This document shows, one piece after another, positions 27,501 to 36,000 of a DNA stretch of 64,000 nucleotides. This DNA comes from CAYJPV01 sp964372095. Lineage in GTDB: Bacteria; Acidobacteriota; Vicinamibacteria; Vicinamibacterales; JAKQTR01. The notes below the pieces were generated by a model. That model made no database searches. It saw nothing but the letters and a program-made list of their open reading frames with translations, and was not told where the DNA came from. The position numbers and the translations under genes were made by a program. The DNA lies in NCBI GenBank assembly GCA_964372095.1, contig CAYJPV010000002.1, forward strand, positions 248,001 to 312,000, given 5' to 3'. The stretch's first letter is position 1, and the number at the start of each line of letters is the position of its first letter.

Positions 27501-28058
27501 GTTGTTCGCGTAGGCGTGGTGGTAGGGGCGGTTCTCGGCGGCGCCCGAGCTGGCCGTCGCCGGGGCGATGGTCGGGTCGAGGTTCGCCAGGTTGTACGGG
27601 TTACGGCCGCTGATCGGGGCCTGGTCGATGAGCTGGCGGGATAGCGTGATGTTCGAACTGCTCGAATTGAACTGGACGACGACCGGCGCGGCTTCGACGG
27701 TGACGGTCTCGGCCAGACCACCGACCGCGAGCGTGAGATCGACCGTCGAGTCTCCTCGCTGCGAGACCTGAACGTTCTTCTGCTCGGCCTTCTTGAAGCC
27801 ATCGAGCTCTGCGGTAATCGTGTACGCGCCCGGCTCGACGAAGTCGAACAGGTAGCGGCCCTTCTCGTCGGTGATCCGATTCGCCGACACGCCCGTGGCG
27901 ACATTGATAAGGCTGACGGACACACCGGGCATCACGCCCTTGCTTTCGTCGGTGACTGATCCCTGCACGCGTGCGCGGTAATCCTGCGCACTGGCACCCA
28001 TCGATGCCAGCGCAACCAGGGCCCCGACCACCGCGAGCCTGATGGCGAACTTGCTCAT
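24555..28058 (-). CDS. TonB-dependent receptor, Oar-like, with N-terminal carboxypeptidase-regulatory domain
   Basis: A 1167-residue outer-membrane receptor. The signal peptide MSKFAIRLAVVGALVALASMGASA is followed by a CarboxypepD_reg-like beta-sandwich (about 26-110: GSVTDESKGVMPGVSVSLIN, GRYLFDFVEPGAYTITAE). A plug domain (about 120-240) contains NPYNLANLDPTI and VDAVEEITVSKNSVDAENGH. A long beta-barrel ends in the aromatic C-terminus IQIGLRFVF expected for BAM recognition. The ATG at 28058 has AGGAGGAAG upstream, which decides it over a longer frame. This type usually works without SusD in Acidobacteriota, and no SusD-like gene is present. It is probably the glycan-uptake receptor for the downstream locus. 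Confidence 0.92.
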   Translation of the reverse strand: MSKFAIRLAVVGALVALASMGASAQDYRARVQGSVTDESKGVMPGVSVSLINVATGVSANRITDEKGRYLFDFVEPGAYTITAELDGFKKAEQKNVQVSQRGDSTVDLTLAVGGLAETVTVEAAPVVVQFNSSSSNITLSRQLIDQAPISGRNPYNLANLDPTIAPATASSGAAENRPYHHAYANNYDAGGATTNANDVLLDGVALGASYKTAYTPAVDAVEEITVSKNSVDAENGHSLGGIISLNMKSGTNMWKGSVYGFMRDPSLNSIADPTIRIPAGANLDNYKGTELKTFGATLGFPIRKNKLFSFSSYEQWDDTRPNTIVRTVPTAAERNGDFSQSTLSGVVRTIYDPWSSVINPATGRVVRTPFAGNVIPSSMFDPVALKMLQQIPLPNAPGFVDNLQYSVADKTDYWNFSQRVDLNITDNWKIFARYGQFKANLYQQNPTDSGFFPLTGSNRYGMSAAADSVWVMSNKMTLNIRGSYYNMTDEFYNPSLLLGESGLQSYWSNSWYSSLYNSGYVYYPALDVVSGSGTATTNRLGRQGREWYQHPDAWTAAVRLNRYEGSHNLKVGGEVRAYYGEAARFEPINVAINSALTANSSDSPAVTSSGNQWASFLLGALDNRSSARLVPLQTVNLLGYAAYVQDDWKVNDRLTINVGLRWEYEPGPTDPDYRLSQRIDLTQPIPEMIATPPTMPAQALSLMASKGYGYTYNGAWVFTSEDNPHAWESTWKNFLPRFGANYRLGDNSVIRFGYARFMRPTSNVRDTLGAFVDQYAGYAQTTTTLNLANGVPRQTLADPFPVGLNPVIEPYGQAYGRYTNLGGAVTLDEYQLRPQLNDRINISYQRQILFGTILDLSYFFNYGTRVPYTIDLNMMDPAFRYEYKTLLNTQVPNPFRNYLTVDKFPGALRNPSTVTLGSLLKPYPQYSALNQANTNGSKLKTHSFDIKLQRPFTKGITFLAAYAYAHERVQGWFDDLAQYKVLTSGGKDGWDWRPTAAPAHRMTAAATWQIPVGRDRAFGKNMSRALDMVLGGWQYTASARYYSGRPLLWGTSYLVSGNPKLDNPTNDRWFDTSMFSVADAYTPRSNPYYFDGLNGPSATFVDMTLTKNFSITNKYKLEARVEAYNAFNSIIWDNPDMTLGSANFGKVTRKRAESTGREIQIGLRFVF

Positions 28059-28206
28059 ACCTTCCTCCTGGGACACGTGCGCCACTCGGGCGCGCGCGGT
28101 GACGGCGCGAAACGGACTGCGTGGAACGCGTACCAGCCGCCGACGGCGTCTGTCGTCAGCACGGGACCCACCACCCCCTGATGTGCCCGCACTGGCTTAC
28201 CTGAGT

Positions 28207-28238
28207 ATTGGACTAATAAGAAAAGTGGACAGTCCAAT
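28207..28238. promoter_or_regulatory. Candidate operator upstream of the TonB receptor
   Basis: ATTGGACT (28207-28214) and AGTCCAAT (28231-28238) are perfect inverted arms separated by 16 bp of A/T-rich sequence. This is the only A/T-rich patch in the region. It lies about 150 bp upstream of the receptor start. A dimeric GntR- or LacI-type regulator is a plausible ligand, but no regulator gene is adjacent. Confidence 0.5.
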
Positions 28239-28459
28239 CCGTGCTCTTGGTAGGAAAAACCATCCCGGTTCGGATGTCAAGATCATTCGTGCGGGGTCCA
28301 CCACAATTCTGGGCCATTGTAGGCATTTGGCCGCCACATTCCGCCCGGCCGGCTCACCCGGTCAGACCAGGATCCCGACTGCCGATTGGGTACGCTGCTT
28401 CTCCACGTCGCATATCTAGTGGTATGTCCTCTTAACTGACGATGCGGGGGGGGGGAAGG

Positions 28460-28515
28460 TAGGAAGTAGTCAGTAGTCAGTAGGAAGCAGGAAGCAAGAA
28501 GCAAGACCCAAGAAC
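28460..28515. repeat. Heptamer array, TAGGAAG type
   Basis: Eight in-phase 7-bp units are present: TAGGAAG, TAGTCAG twice, TAGGAAG, CAGGAAG, CAAGAAG, CAAGACC, CAAGAAC. It is the reverse-strand equivalent of part of the array next to efp. Confidence 0.88.
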
Positions 28516-28596
28516 CACGGCCGGGGGCGAGGGGCAGCCGCCGTCGCCCTTCGGGCTATGGCGGACCGGCGGGGCAGGGGGACATCCTCTGCCTTT

Positions 28597-28652
28597 CCCT
28601 AGCCCCTAGCCTCTAGCCCCTAGCCTCTAGCCTCTAGCCTCTAGCCTCTAGT
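28597..28652. repeat. Heptamer array, CTCTAGC type, containing the SYLF gene stop
   Basis: Eight units of CCCTAGC or CTCTAGC are in phase, and five of the eight are CTCTAGC-type. On the minus strand the first unit is TAGAGGC and its TAG (28650-28648) is the stop of the SYLF gene. Confidence 0.9.
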
Positions 28653-29328
28653 ACCGCGCCAGCCGTTCCATCAGGGGCTTCGCGGCCACGGGGACCTCGA
28701 TGCGGCCGGTCACGATCTCGCGCACGGAGAGTTTGCGGCCATAGAGGTCGCGATTGGCTTCGTCATCACCGCGCAAGGTCGCGCCGTCAACCGCAACCCC
28801 GGCAAAGACGCCCCGCGACCGTGACCAGGACAGGATCTCGGCCGTCATCCTGGCATCGGTCTGCGCCGACGCCGATCGGCCCACTGGTCCGGCCGCGACC
28901 GAAGCATCCGCGCCAAGCGTAAACTTGCTCGACAACAACCGGTCCACGCCCCGCTTGTTCATGATGGCGAGGACCACGTCCGTCTCGGATCCGCCAATCT
29001 GGAATCCGACGCTGCCACCTTCGATCAGGATTCCGGCCGGCGCCGACCACCCCGAACCCTGACGGCAGGTGACAAAACCTTTGCCGAACTTGGCGCCGAC
29101 GACGAAGGCCCCCTTCTTAAGTCCGGGCACGATGGCCACGCACTGGGCCTTGCGGAGCAGGTCGTCAGGAATCGACTTGTCCGACATCGTCGTGACTTCG
29201 TCGAAGACCGCGACGGCGGTGTCGAGCCTGGCCGTCACCTGAGCCGACACAGGCGTGTCCGCGGCCAGGACGGCCAGAACCGACGCCAGAGCGACCCATC
29301 CGCCACGTGCGTACGTCTTGCCGACCAT
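28648..29328 (-). CDS. Secreted SYLF-domain (YSC84-related) protein
   Basis: A 226-residue exported protein with a signal peptide (MVGKTYARGGWVALASVLAV, cleavage near SAQ at 29). The rest is one SYLF domain: IPDDLLRKAQCVAIVPGLKK, GAFVVGAKFGKGFVTCRQGSGW, SVGFQIGGSETDVVLAIMN, and GVFAGVAVDGATLRGDDEAN near the end. In eukaryotes the domain binds phosphoinositides. Bacterial members are periplasmic or secreted with poorly known roles. The ATG at 29328 is preferred over upstream in-frame codons because GGAGG precedes it and it opens the signal peptide. It is divergent from the first VPS10-type gene. Confidence 0.88.
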   Translation of the reverse strand: MVGKTYARGGWVALASVLAVLAADTPVSAQVTARLDTAVAVFDEVTTMSDKSIPDDLLRKAQCVAIVPGLKKGAFVVGAKFGKGFVTCRQGSGWSAPAGILIEGGSVGFQIGGSETDVVLAIMNKRGVDRLLSSKFTLGADASVAAGPVGRSASAQTDARMTAEILSWSRSRGVFAGVAVDGATLRGDDEANRDLYGRKLSVREIVTGRIEVPVAAKPLMERLARY

Positions 29329-29542
29329 TGCAACCTCCATGGTGTGCGCGAGGGAACTGCGCCCATCCCAGTGTAAACGACCTCCCGGGCCCCCGCGTAA
29401 TGTGAGCGGGGCAGACCCTCCCGTCACCGGGGATGCCTTGCACCGGACCGGACGCCGGTCTATGCTCTGCCGGCCGGCCTACTTCTCTATTACCTGCCAG
29501 GCTGGAACTCGTCAGACACGCCACACAAAAGGGGGAGGAATC

Positions 29543-32500
29543 GTGTTCGGATCATCCAACAGGTCCTTATTGCTTACGGTCGTGCTCTCGGTGTGCCTGC
29601 TGGGCGCCGTGAGTTCCGCGCAGAACCCGGCACCGACGGCGCCCGCACAGCCTCCGGCTGCGCCTGCTCCCCAGGCCACGCCGGCGCCCGTCGCCCTCAC
29701 GGCCGACGACTTCAACCAGTTCTCCTGGCGGTGGATTGGCCCCATGACGTTCTCGGGCCGCATGACCGCCTTTGCCGTGCCGCGCGGCCAGAGCCAGGCG
29801 TACTACGTGCTGACCGCGAGCAGCGGCGTGTGGAAAACCGAAGACGGCGGGGTGCACTTCGACCCCATCTTCGACAAGGGCGACTCGCTGAGCATGGGCT
29901 GGATGGCGATCGCGCCGTCCAACCAGAACATCCTCTATCTCGGCACCGGCGAGCCGATGCACGCCCGGTCCAGCACGCACGGGAAGGGTGTCTGGAAATC
30001 CACTGACGCCGGCAAGACCTGGACGAAGATCGGCCTCGAGAAGAGCTACTTCATCCCCAAAGTCGAAGTCGACTCGAAAAACCCCGACATCGTGTTCGTG
30101 GCAGCCGAAGGCAAGCTGTACGACAACGAGATGGATTGCGAGCGGGGGCTCTACAAGAGCACCGACGGCGGCAAGACCTGGACGAACATCTTCACGCCCC
30201 TGAACGATCGCGGCATCGGCGACTTCGTGATCGACCCGACCAACTCGGACATCATCATCGCGGCCGCCTACAAGACATTCCGCCGCGCCTGGACGTATAT
30301 CGATCGCCACGTCGGCAACGACCTCTACAAGACCACGGACGGCGGCAAGACCTGGAAGAAGCTGACGAACGGTATTGCCGAGAACGTGGCACGCGGGCGG
30401 ACCGGCCTGGCGATCTACGAGAAGAACCCCAAGATCGTCTACGCGCGTGTGGATGAAGAGGTGAACCTCGGGTTCCCCGAACGCGACAACGTCGCCAACT
30501 TCCGCTCCCTGTCGGCGGGCGGCGGGCGTGGCGGAGCGGGGGGCGGCGGGGCCATCGGCGGGACGACGCTGTTCCGGCCCGATGCAAGCATGGTCACCCT
30601 CAAGGCCTACAAGATGCCGGCCGAGATGGCCAAACTGCTGCCGAAGTTCACGCTCGTGACGGTCGACAAGGAAGCCGATGTCGTCAAGGCGTTCAACGAC
30701 CTGATCGCGGACAAGGACTTCCTGACGAAACACGCCATCGACCTCGCCAAGCTCCAGACGCTCGCGAAGAAACTCCACGCGAAAGACGAAGACGTGATCG
30801 CCTCGATCGCGGACATCGAGAGACTGATGACGAAGGAGCCGGCGAAGGCCGACTCGACCGAAGCCAAGGCGCGCCAGCAGATCATCAACCGTCACGCGCT
30901 CGAACTCATCTACGCGGGCCAGTTGACCATCCTGCAGCCGACCAAACGGAACGGCGTGGTGTACCGGTCCGATGACCAGGGCGACACCTGGAAGGCGATG
31001 ACCGAGTACAAGATGACCGGCGGCAGCATCCAGGTGAACCAGACCGAGGGTGGTTACTACGGCCGTATCATCATCGATCCCAACGACGACAAGGTCCTGT
31101 ACTGCGGCGACACGAACACCACCGTGTCGAAAGACAGCGGCAAGACGTTTGCCGTGACCGGATGGGACGGCACGGGCAAGACGCACGTCGACCACCGCGT
31201 GGTCTGGGTCGACCCCCTCAACTCGAACCACATCATGAGCGGCAACGACGGCGCCACCTCGGAGACGTGGAACGGCGGCAAGACCTGGAGCCAGAAGAAC
31301 GGCATCCGCGCGCAGCAGTTCTACGACGTGTCGGTGGACAACGAGCAGCCGTACAACGTGATGGGCGGCACGCAGGACAACGGCGCGTGGATCGGCCCGT
31401 CGCAGAACCGCAACAGCTACGGCATGTTCGCGAACGACTGGAGGTACCTGCCGACCGGCGACGGGTTCTACGTCGTCCGCGACTGGTGGAATCCCGACTG
31501 GATCTACTACGAGAGCCAGTTCGGTTCCTCGAGCCGGCAGAACCTCCGCACCGGCGAAACGTCCCCCCTGGCCGTGCGGCTGACGCCGGACGAGGTGGCT
31601 GCCGGTGAACCGCCCCTCCGCTACCAGTGGAACGCGCCGATCGTCCTGTCGCCGCACAATCCGGGCATCGTGTACATCGCGTCCCAGTACGTATGGCGGT
31701 CGCTCAGTCGCGGCGAACCGGGCAGTTTCCAGCGCATCAGCCCGGACCTGACGAAAGCCAGCAAGGAGAAGATCGCGCTCTCGCGGAAGACCAACCTCCA
31801 GTGGGCAACGGTGTACTCCTTCGCCGAATCGGCCAAGAAGGCCGGTCTCTACTGGGCGGGCACCGACGACGGCAACCTGCAGGTGTCGACCGACAGCGGC
31901 GCCACGTGGACGAACATCACGAACCAGTTCTACGACGCGGCGGGCAAGGTGAAGCCGGGCGTCAAGGGCGACGTGATTCCCTACGACCGATGGGTGAAAC
32001 GCGTCGTGCCGTCGGCCCATGACGAGAAGACGTGTTACGTGGCGTTCAGCGGCTACCGGACTCACAACGAAGACAAGACGTGGCTCTACGTCACGAAGGA
32101 TCTGGGCAAGACCTGGACCGACATCTCGGGCGGCATGCAGAACGCGATCTTCGACGTCGAAGAAGATCCGGCCAACGCCAACGTGCTCTACCTGGGCACC
32201 GAGAACGGCATCTGGGTGACGATCGACCAGGGCAAGAACTGGACGGCGTTCACTACGACGCAGCCGATCATGGTGATTCGTGACCTGGCCATCCAGAAGC
32301 GTGATCGCGAAATGGCCATCGGGACGTACGCTCGCGGGTTCTGGATTGCGGATATCGGGCCGATCAAGCAGTTCACGCCCGAGGTGTTCACATCGCCGGC
32401 ATACCTCTTCGAGCCGACGGATGCCGTGAAGTGGAGCCGGTACGAGCGGCGGGGCGAGACGTTGGGCGAGATGGTCAAGGCCGACAACCCGCCGGTGGGC

Positions 32501-32809
32501 GCCAACCTCTACTACTACCTCGGCGCCGAGGCGAAGGCCGTCAAACTGACGATCAAGGACCTCGAGGGCGCCGTGCTGCAGGAGTATTCGCCCAGCGCCA
32601 AGAAAGGCCTGCAGAAGCTCTTCTGGAACCTCAGCCGCCAGGCTGCTCCAGGGGCGGCAGCGGCAGCACCTGCGGGCGGCGGCGGGCGTGGTGGTTTCGG
32701 CGCCCGCAACCTGATGGACCCAGGCGTCTACAAAGTGACGCTGACGGTGGACGGCAAGGAGATCGCCACGAAAAAACTAACCGTCCTGCCGGACCCGATG
32801 TTCAAGTAA
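29543..32809 (+). CDS. Secreted VPS10/sortilin-type beta-propeller protein, copy 1
   Basis: A 1088-residue exported protein starting at GTG 29543, preceded by GGGGGAGGAA. A signal peptide (about 1-27) leads to a Pro/Ala linker and two sets of propeller blades with Asp-box motifs such as SGVWKTEDGGVHF, TDGGKTWTNIF and DSGATWTNI. A helical, charged insertion (about 300-460, with an AGGGRGGAGGGGAIGG hinge) splits the blades and is absent from copy 2. The C-terminal beta domain ends at LTVLPDPMFK, while copy 2 continues for about 150 residues. The stop TAA begins a heptamer array. Such proteins are abundant in Acidobacteriota. A role in protein or glycan binding or degradation is presumed but not shown. 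Confidence 0.85.
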   Translation: MFGSSNRSLLLTVVLSVCLLGAVSSAQNPAPTAPAQPPAAPAPQATPAPVALTADDFNQFSWRWIGPMTFSGRMTAFAVPRGQSQAYYVLTASSGVWKTEDGGVHFDPIFDKGDSLSMGWMAIAPSNQNILYLGTGEPMHARSSTHGKGVWKSTDAGKTWTKIGLEKSYFIPKVEVDSKNPDIVFVAAEGKLYDNEMDCERGLYKSTDGGKTWTNIFTPLNDRGIGDFVIDPTNSDIIIAAAYKTFRRAWTYIDRHVGNDLYKTTDGGKTWKKLTNGIAENVARGRTGLAIYEKNPKIVYARVDEEVNLGFPERDNVANFRSLSAGGGRGGAGGGGAIGGTTLFRPDASMVTLKAYKMPAEMAKLLPKFTLVTVDKEADVVKAFNDLIADKDFLTKHAIDLAKLQTLAKKLHAKDEDVIASIADIERLMTKEPAKADSTEAKARQQIINRHALELIYAGQLTILQPTKRNGVVYRSDDQGDTWKAMTEYKMTGGSIQVNQTEGGYYGRIIIDPNDDKVLYCGDTNTTVSKDSGKTFAVTGWDGTGKTHVDHRVVWVDPLNSNHIMSGNDGATSETWNGGKTWSQKNGIRAQQFYDVSVDNEQPYNVMGGTQDNGAWIGPSQNRNSYGMFANDWRYLPTGDGFYVVRDWWNPDWIYYESQFGSSSRQNLRTGETSPLAVRLTPDEVAAGEPPLRYQWNAPIVLSPHNPGIVYIASQYVWRSLSRGEPGSFQRISPDLTKASKEKIALSRKTNLQWATVYSFAESAKKAGLYWAGTDDGNLQVSTDSGATWTNITNQFYDAAGKVKPGVKGDVIPYDRWVKRVVPSAHDEKTCYVAFSGYRTHNEDKTWLYVTKDLGKTWTDISGGMQNAIFDVEEDPANANVLYLGTENGIWVTIDQGKNWTAFTTTQPIMVIRDLAIQKRDREMAIGTYARGFWIADIGPIKQFTPEVFTSPAYLFEPTDAVKWSRYERRGETLGEMVKADNPPVGANLYYYLGAEAKAVKLTIKDLEGAVLQEYSPSAKKGLQKLFWNLSRQAAPGAAAAAPAGGGGRGGFGARNLMDPGVYKVTLTVDGKEIATKKLTVLPDPMFK

Positions 32810-32852
32810 GAAGGCAGTAGTAAGTAGTAAGTAGGCAGGCAGTGGCAGGGTG
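32807..32852. repeat. Heptamer array starting at the VPS10 copy 1 stop codon
   Basis: From the stop, units TAAGAAG, GCAGTAG, TAAGTAG, TAAGTAG, GCAGGCA and GTGGCAG follow every 7 bp. The unit matches the GTAGGAA class seen near efp and at 55494. Confidence 0.8.
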
Positions 32853-32884
32853 ATGCGAGCGACCGTGGGGTCGTGACCTGTCTC

Positions 32885-32913
32885 GGGGGGAGGCGCCGCG
32901 GGCGTCTCCCCCC
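32885..32913 (+). terminator. Strong GC hairpin between the two VPS10 genes
   Basis: Arms 32885-32897 and 32901-32913 pair over 13 bp with one G-T wobble around GCG. It is followed by ACTGTGTTTC, which is only weakly T-rich, so termination is likely but not canonical. Confidence 0.55.
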
Positions 32914-33005
32914 ACTGTGTTTCTGACGCGTCCCGGCACGACTCCCGCCTGGTGTCGCCGATTGGTATAATCCCGGCCCAATCACGTTGATCGAGGGAAC
33001 CTACC

Positions 33006-36000
33006 ATGATGACAAGACGCTTGCTTCGGACTGGAATCGTCGTGCTGGCCGCCGGCCTGTTCCTGGCGACGAACGGCACCGATCGCTCCCCGCTGTCGGC
33101 CCAGGGCAACCGCTCCGCCGCGTCCTCTCCGGTTGACGCGATCAGGAACCTGCCGTGGCGCAACATCGGGCCCACCGCTCAGACCGGCCGCCTGTCGGTG
33201 GTCGTCGGCCTGCCCGGTGACGCCAACACCTGGTACCTGGGCGCGGCCGCCGGCGGCGTGTTCAAGACCACGAACAACGGCGTCACCTGGAAGGCGCTCT
33301 TCGACGGCCAGCCCAACCTGTCCATCGGCGCCATCGCCATCGCGCCGACAGACCCCAACGTCATCTACGTGGGCACGGGCGAGGCCAACCCCCGCAACAG
33401 CGCGTCGTTCGGCGAAGGCGTCTTCAAGTCCATCGACGCCGGTGAACACTGGACGCCCATCGGCCTGTCTGACACCGAAAAGATCTCGCGAATCGTCGTC
33501 GACCCGCGCAACGCCGACGCGGCCTACGTCTGCGCCCTCGGCCACGCCTGGGGACCGAATGACGAACGCGGCGTCTTCAAGACGACCGACGGCGGCCGCA
33601 ACTGGAAGAAGATCCTGTACAAGAACGACCTCACGGGGTGTTCGGACCTCGACATCGATCCGACCAACGCGAACGTGGTCTACGCGGGCATGTACACCTT
33701 CCGCCGCCTCGCCTGGTCCTTCGATTCAGGCGGCGGCGAGACAGCCCTCTACAAGTCCACCGATGGGGGAGAGTCGTGGATCAGGCTGTCCGGGCCCGAC
33801 GTGGCGCGCGGACTTCCCAAAGGACCGATGGACCGGATTGGCGTGGCCGTCGCCCGCAGCAATCCGAACATTGTGTACGCGATCAGCGAAACGACGGATG
33901 AAGGCACGATGTGGCGCAGCGACGACGCCGGCGTTTCGTGGCAGATGACCAGCAAAGACCGGAACATCGTGTTCCGCCCCTTCTACTACGCCGACATCCG
34001 CATCGATCCGAATCACCCCAACACGGTCTACGCGCTGGCCGGCGGCCTCTACAAGTCGGAAGACGGGGCCCGCAACTTCGTGCGCATCGGCTCATCCACC
34101 CACGGCGACCATCAGGGCATGTGGATCGATCCCGCCAACTCGAATCGTGTCCTCAGCGTGGACGACGGCGGATTCCAGGTGTCGTACGATGCGGGCAAGA
34201 CCTTCGACATCCTGAACAACATCCCGTTCACGCAATTCTACAACGTGGCCTGGGACCTGCAGACACCGTACAATCTGTGTGGCGGGTTGCAGGATAACGG
34301 GTCGTGGTGCGGCCCGAGCCAGTCGCCGGGGCAACTGGGGACGATCAAAGCGGAATGGCAGAACATGGGCGGCGGCGACGGGTTTTTCGCCGTGCCCGAC
34401 CTCAAGAGCCCGCACCTCGTCTACAACAACCTCCAGGGCGGTGTCATCAGCCTGACGGACCGCCGCACTGGGGCGTCATGGGGCATCAATCCGTACCCGG
34501 GAGGCATCGGGTCGGCCGGACAGTGGATGGAGCCGCAGAAGTACCGCTTCAACTGGAACGCACCCATCGTCCTGGCGCCCCACGACCCGAACATCGTCTA
34601 CTACGGCGGGAACGTGCTGTTCCGGACGACGAACTACGGACAGTCCTGGGACGTGATCAGCCCCGACCTCACGACCAACGACAAGAGCAAGCAGCAGTCG
34701 TCGGGGGGCCCGATTGTCATCGACAACACCGCGGCCGAATTCCACTGCACGATTCTTACCATCGCGCCGTCGTCTCTCGACCCGCAGCTCATCTGGGTGG
34801 GCACGGACGATGGGAACGTGCAGGTGACGCGGGATGGGGGGAAAACCTGGAGCAATACGTTCGCGAGCGTGCCCGGGATCAAGGCTAACGCGTGGATCAA
34901 CAAAATCGACGCGTCGCGTTTCGACAAGGGCACGGCGTACGTGTCGGCCAGCCACTGGCAGAGCGGCGACTACACGCCGTACTTTTTCAAGACCAGCGAC
35001 TACGGCAAGACATGGACACGGATCACGAACGGACTGCCCGCCCGGGGCTGGTCGCACGTGATTCGCGAAGACCCGACGAACCGTGACCTTCTGTACGCCG
35101 GCACGGAAAACGGCCTCTATGCGTCGTGGGATCGCGGCGCCACCTGGGTCTCGATCCGCAACAACATGCCGGCCGTCCCGGTGCGCGATATCACCATCCA
35201 CCCGCGGGACAACGACGTCATCGTCGCCACGCACGGGCGGGGCATCTACATCCTGGACGACGCGGCGCCGCTGCAGGAGATTGGGAAAGCGCTGAAGACC
35301 GAAGCGTACCTGTTCCCGGTGCGGCCGGTGATTCGGTGGGCGGGCGCGGCAGGGATGTTCCGGCAGAACGAACGCGACTGGATCGCGCCGAACCCTGCGG
35401 CCGGCGCGTACATCAACGTGTTCTTCGCGGCGGCGCCGAAAGAGCCGCTGACCATCACCGTGACGGACAAGAACGGCACGGTCGTGCGCACGTTGCGGAA
35501 CCAGCGCGCGGTGGCCGGCGTGAACCGTTTCGTCTGGAATCTGCGTGCGGACAACCCGGCCGAACAGGCCGGCCCGCCGGCGGCCGCGATGGCCGGCATC
35601 TCTCCGGCCATGCTCGAGCGGTTCGGGTTCGGCAGTTTCGGCCCGTTCGTCCTGCCGGGCGAATACGTGGTGAAGGTGAAGACCGCCGCCGGCGAGTTGT
35701 CGAGCTCGTTCGGCGTCCGGCTCGACCCGCGTGTGGAGGTGAACCCGGCGGACCTGGCGGCCCAGCATGAGGCCGCGCTGAAGGTGCTGGGGATGCAGGC
35801 GCGGGTGAATGCGGTCATCGACAGAACCAGCGATCTGATTACCCAGTTGACGAGCCTTGACGGCGTGCTGGCGAAGCAGCGCCCGGTGCCGGCCGTGCGC
35901 GGACAGGTGAAGAAGGCCATCGACGCGCTGACGGCCTTCCGCGACACCGAAGTCACCCGGCCGACACCGGCGATGAATTACCGGATGTATCCCAGGCTGC

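Larger units (their letters stand above)
28059..28647. other. 589-bp divergent-free spacer: receptor leader, two heptamer arrays, dispersed repeats
   Basis: No gene is visible. Positions 28059-28440 form the upstream region of the TonB receptor with a candidate operator at 28207-28238. A TTGACA (minus, 28280-28275) lies 40 bp further upstream but has only a poor -10. A run of ten G occupies 28446-28455. A heptamer array follows at 28460-28515, an imperfect hairpin at 28538-28564, a 22-bp motif at 28578-28599 that recurs inverted at 59053-59074, and a second heptamer array from 28597. Confidence 0.7.
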
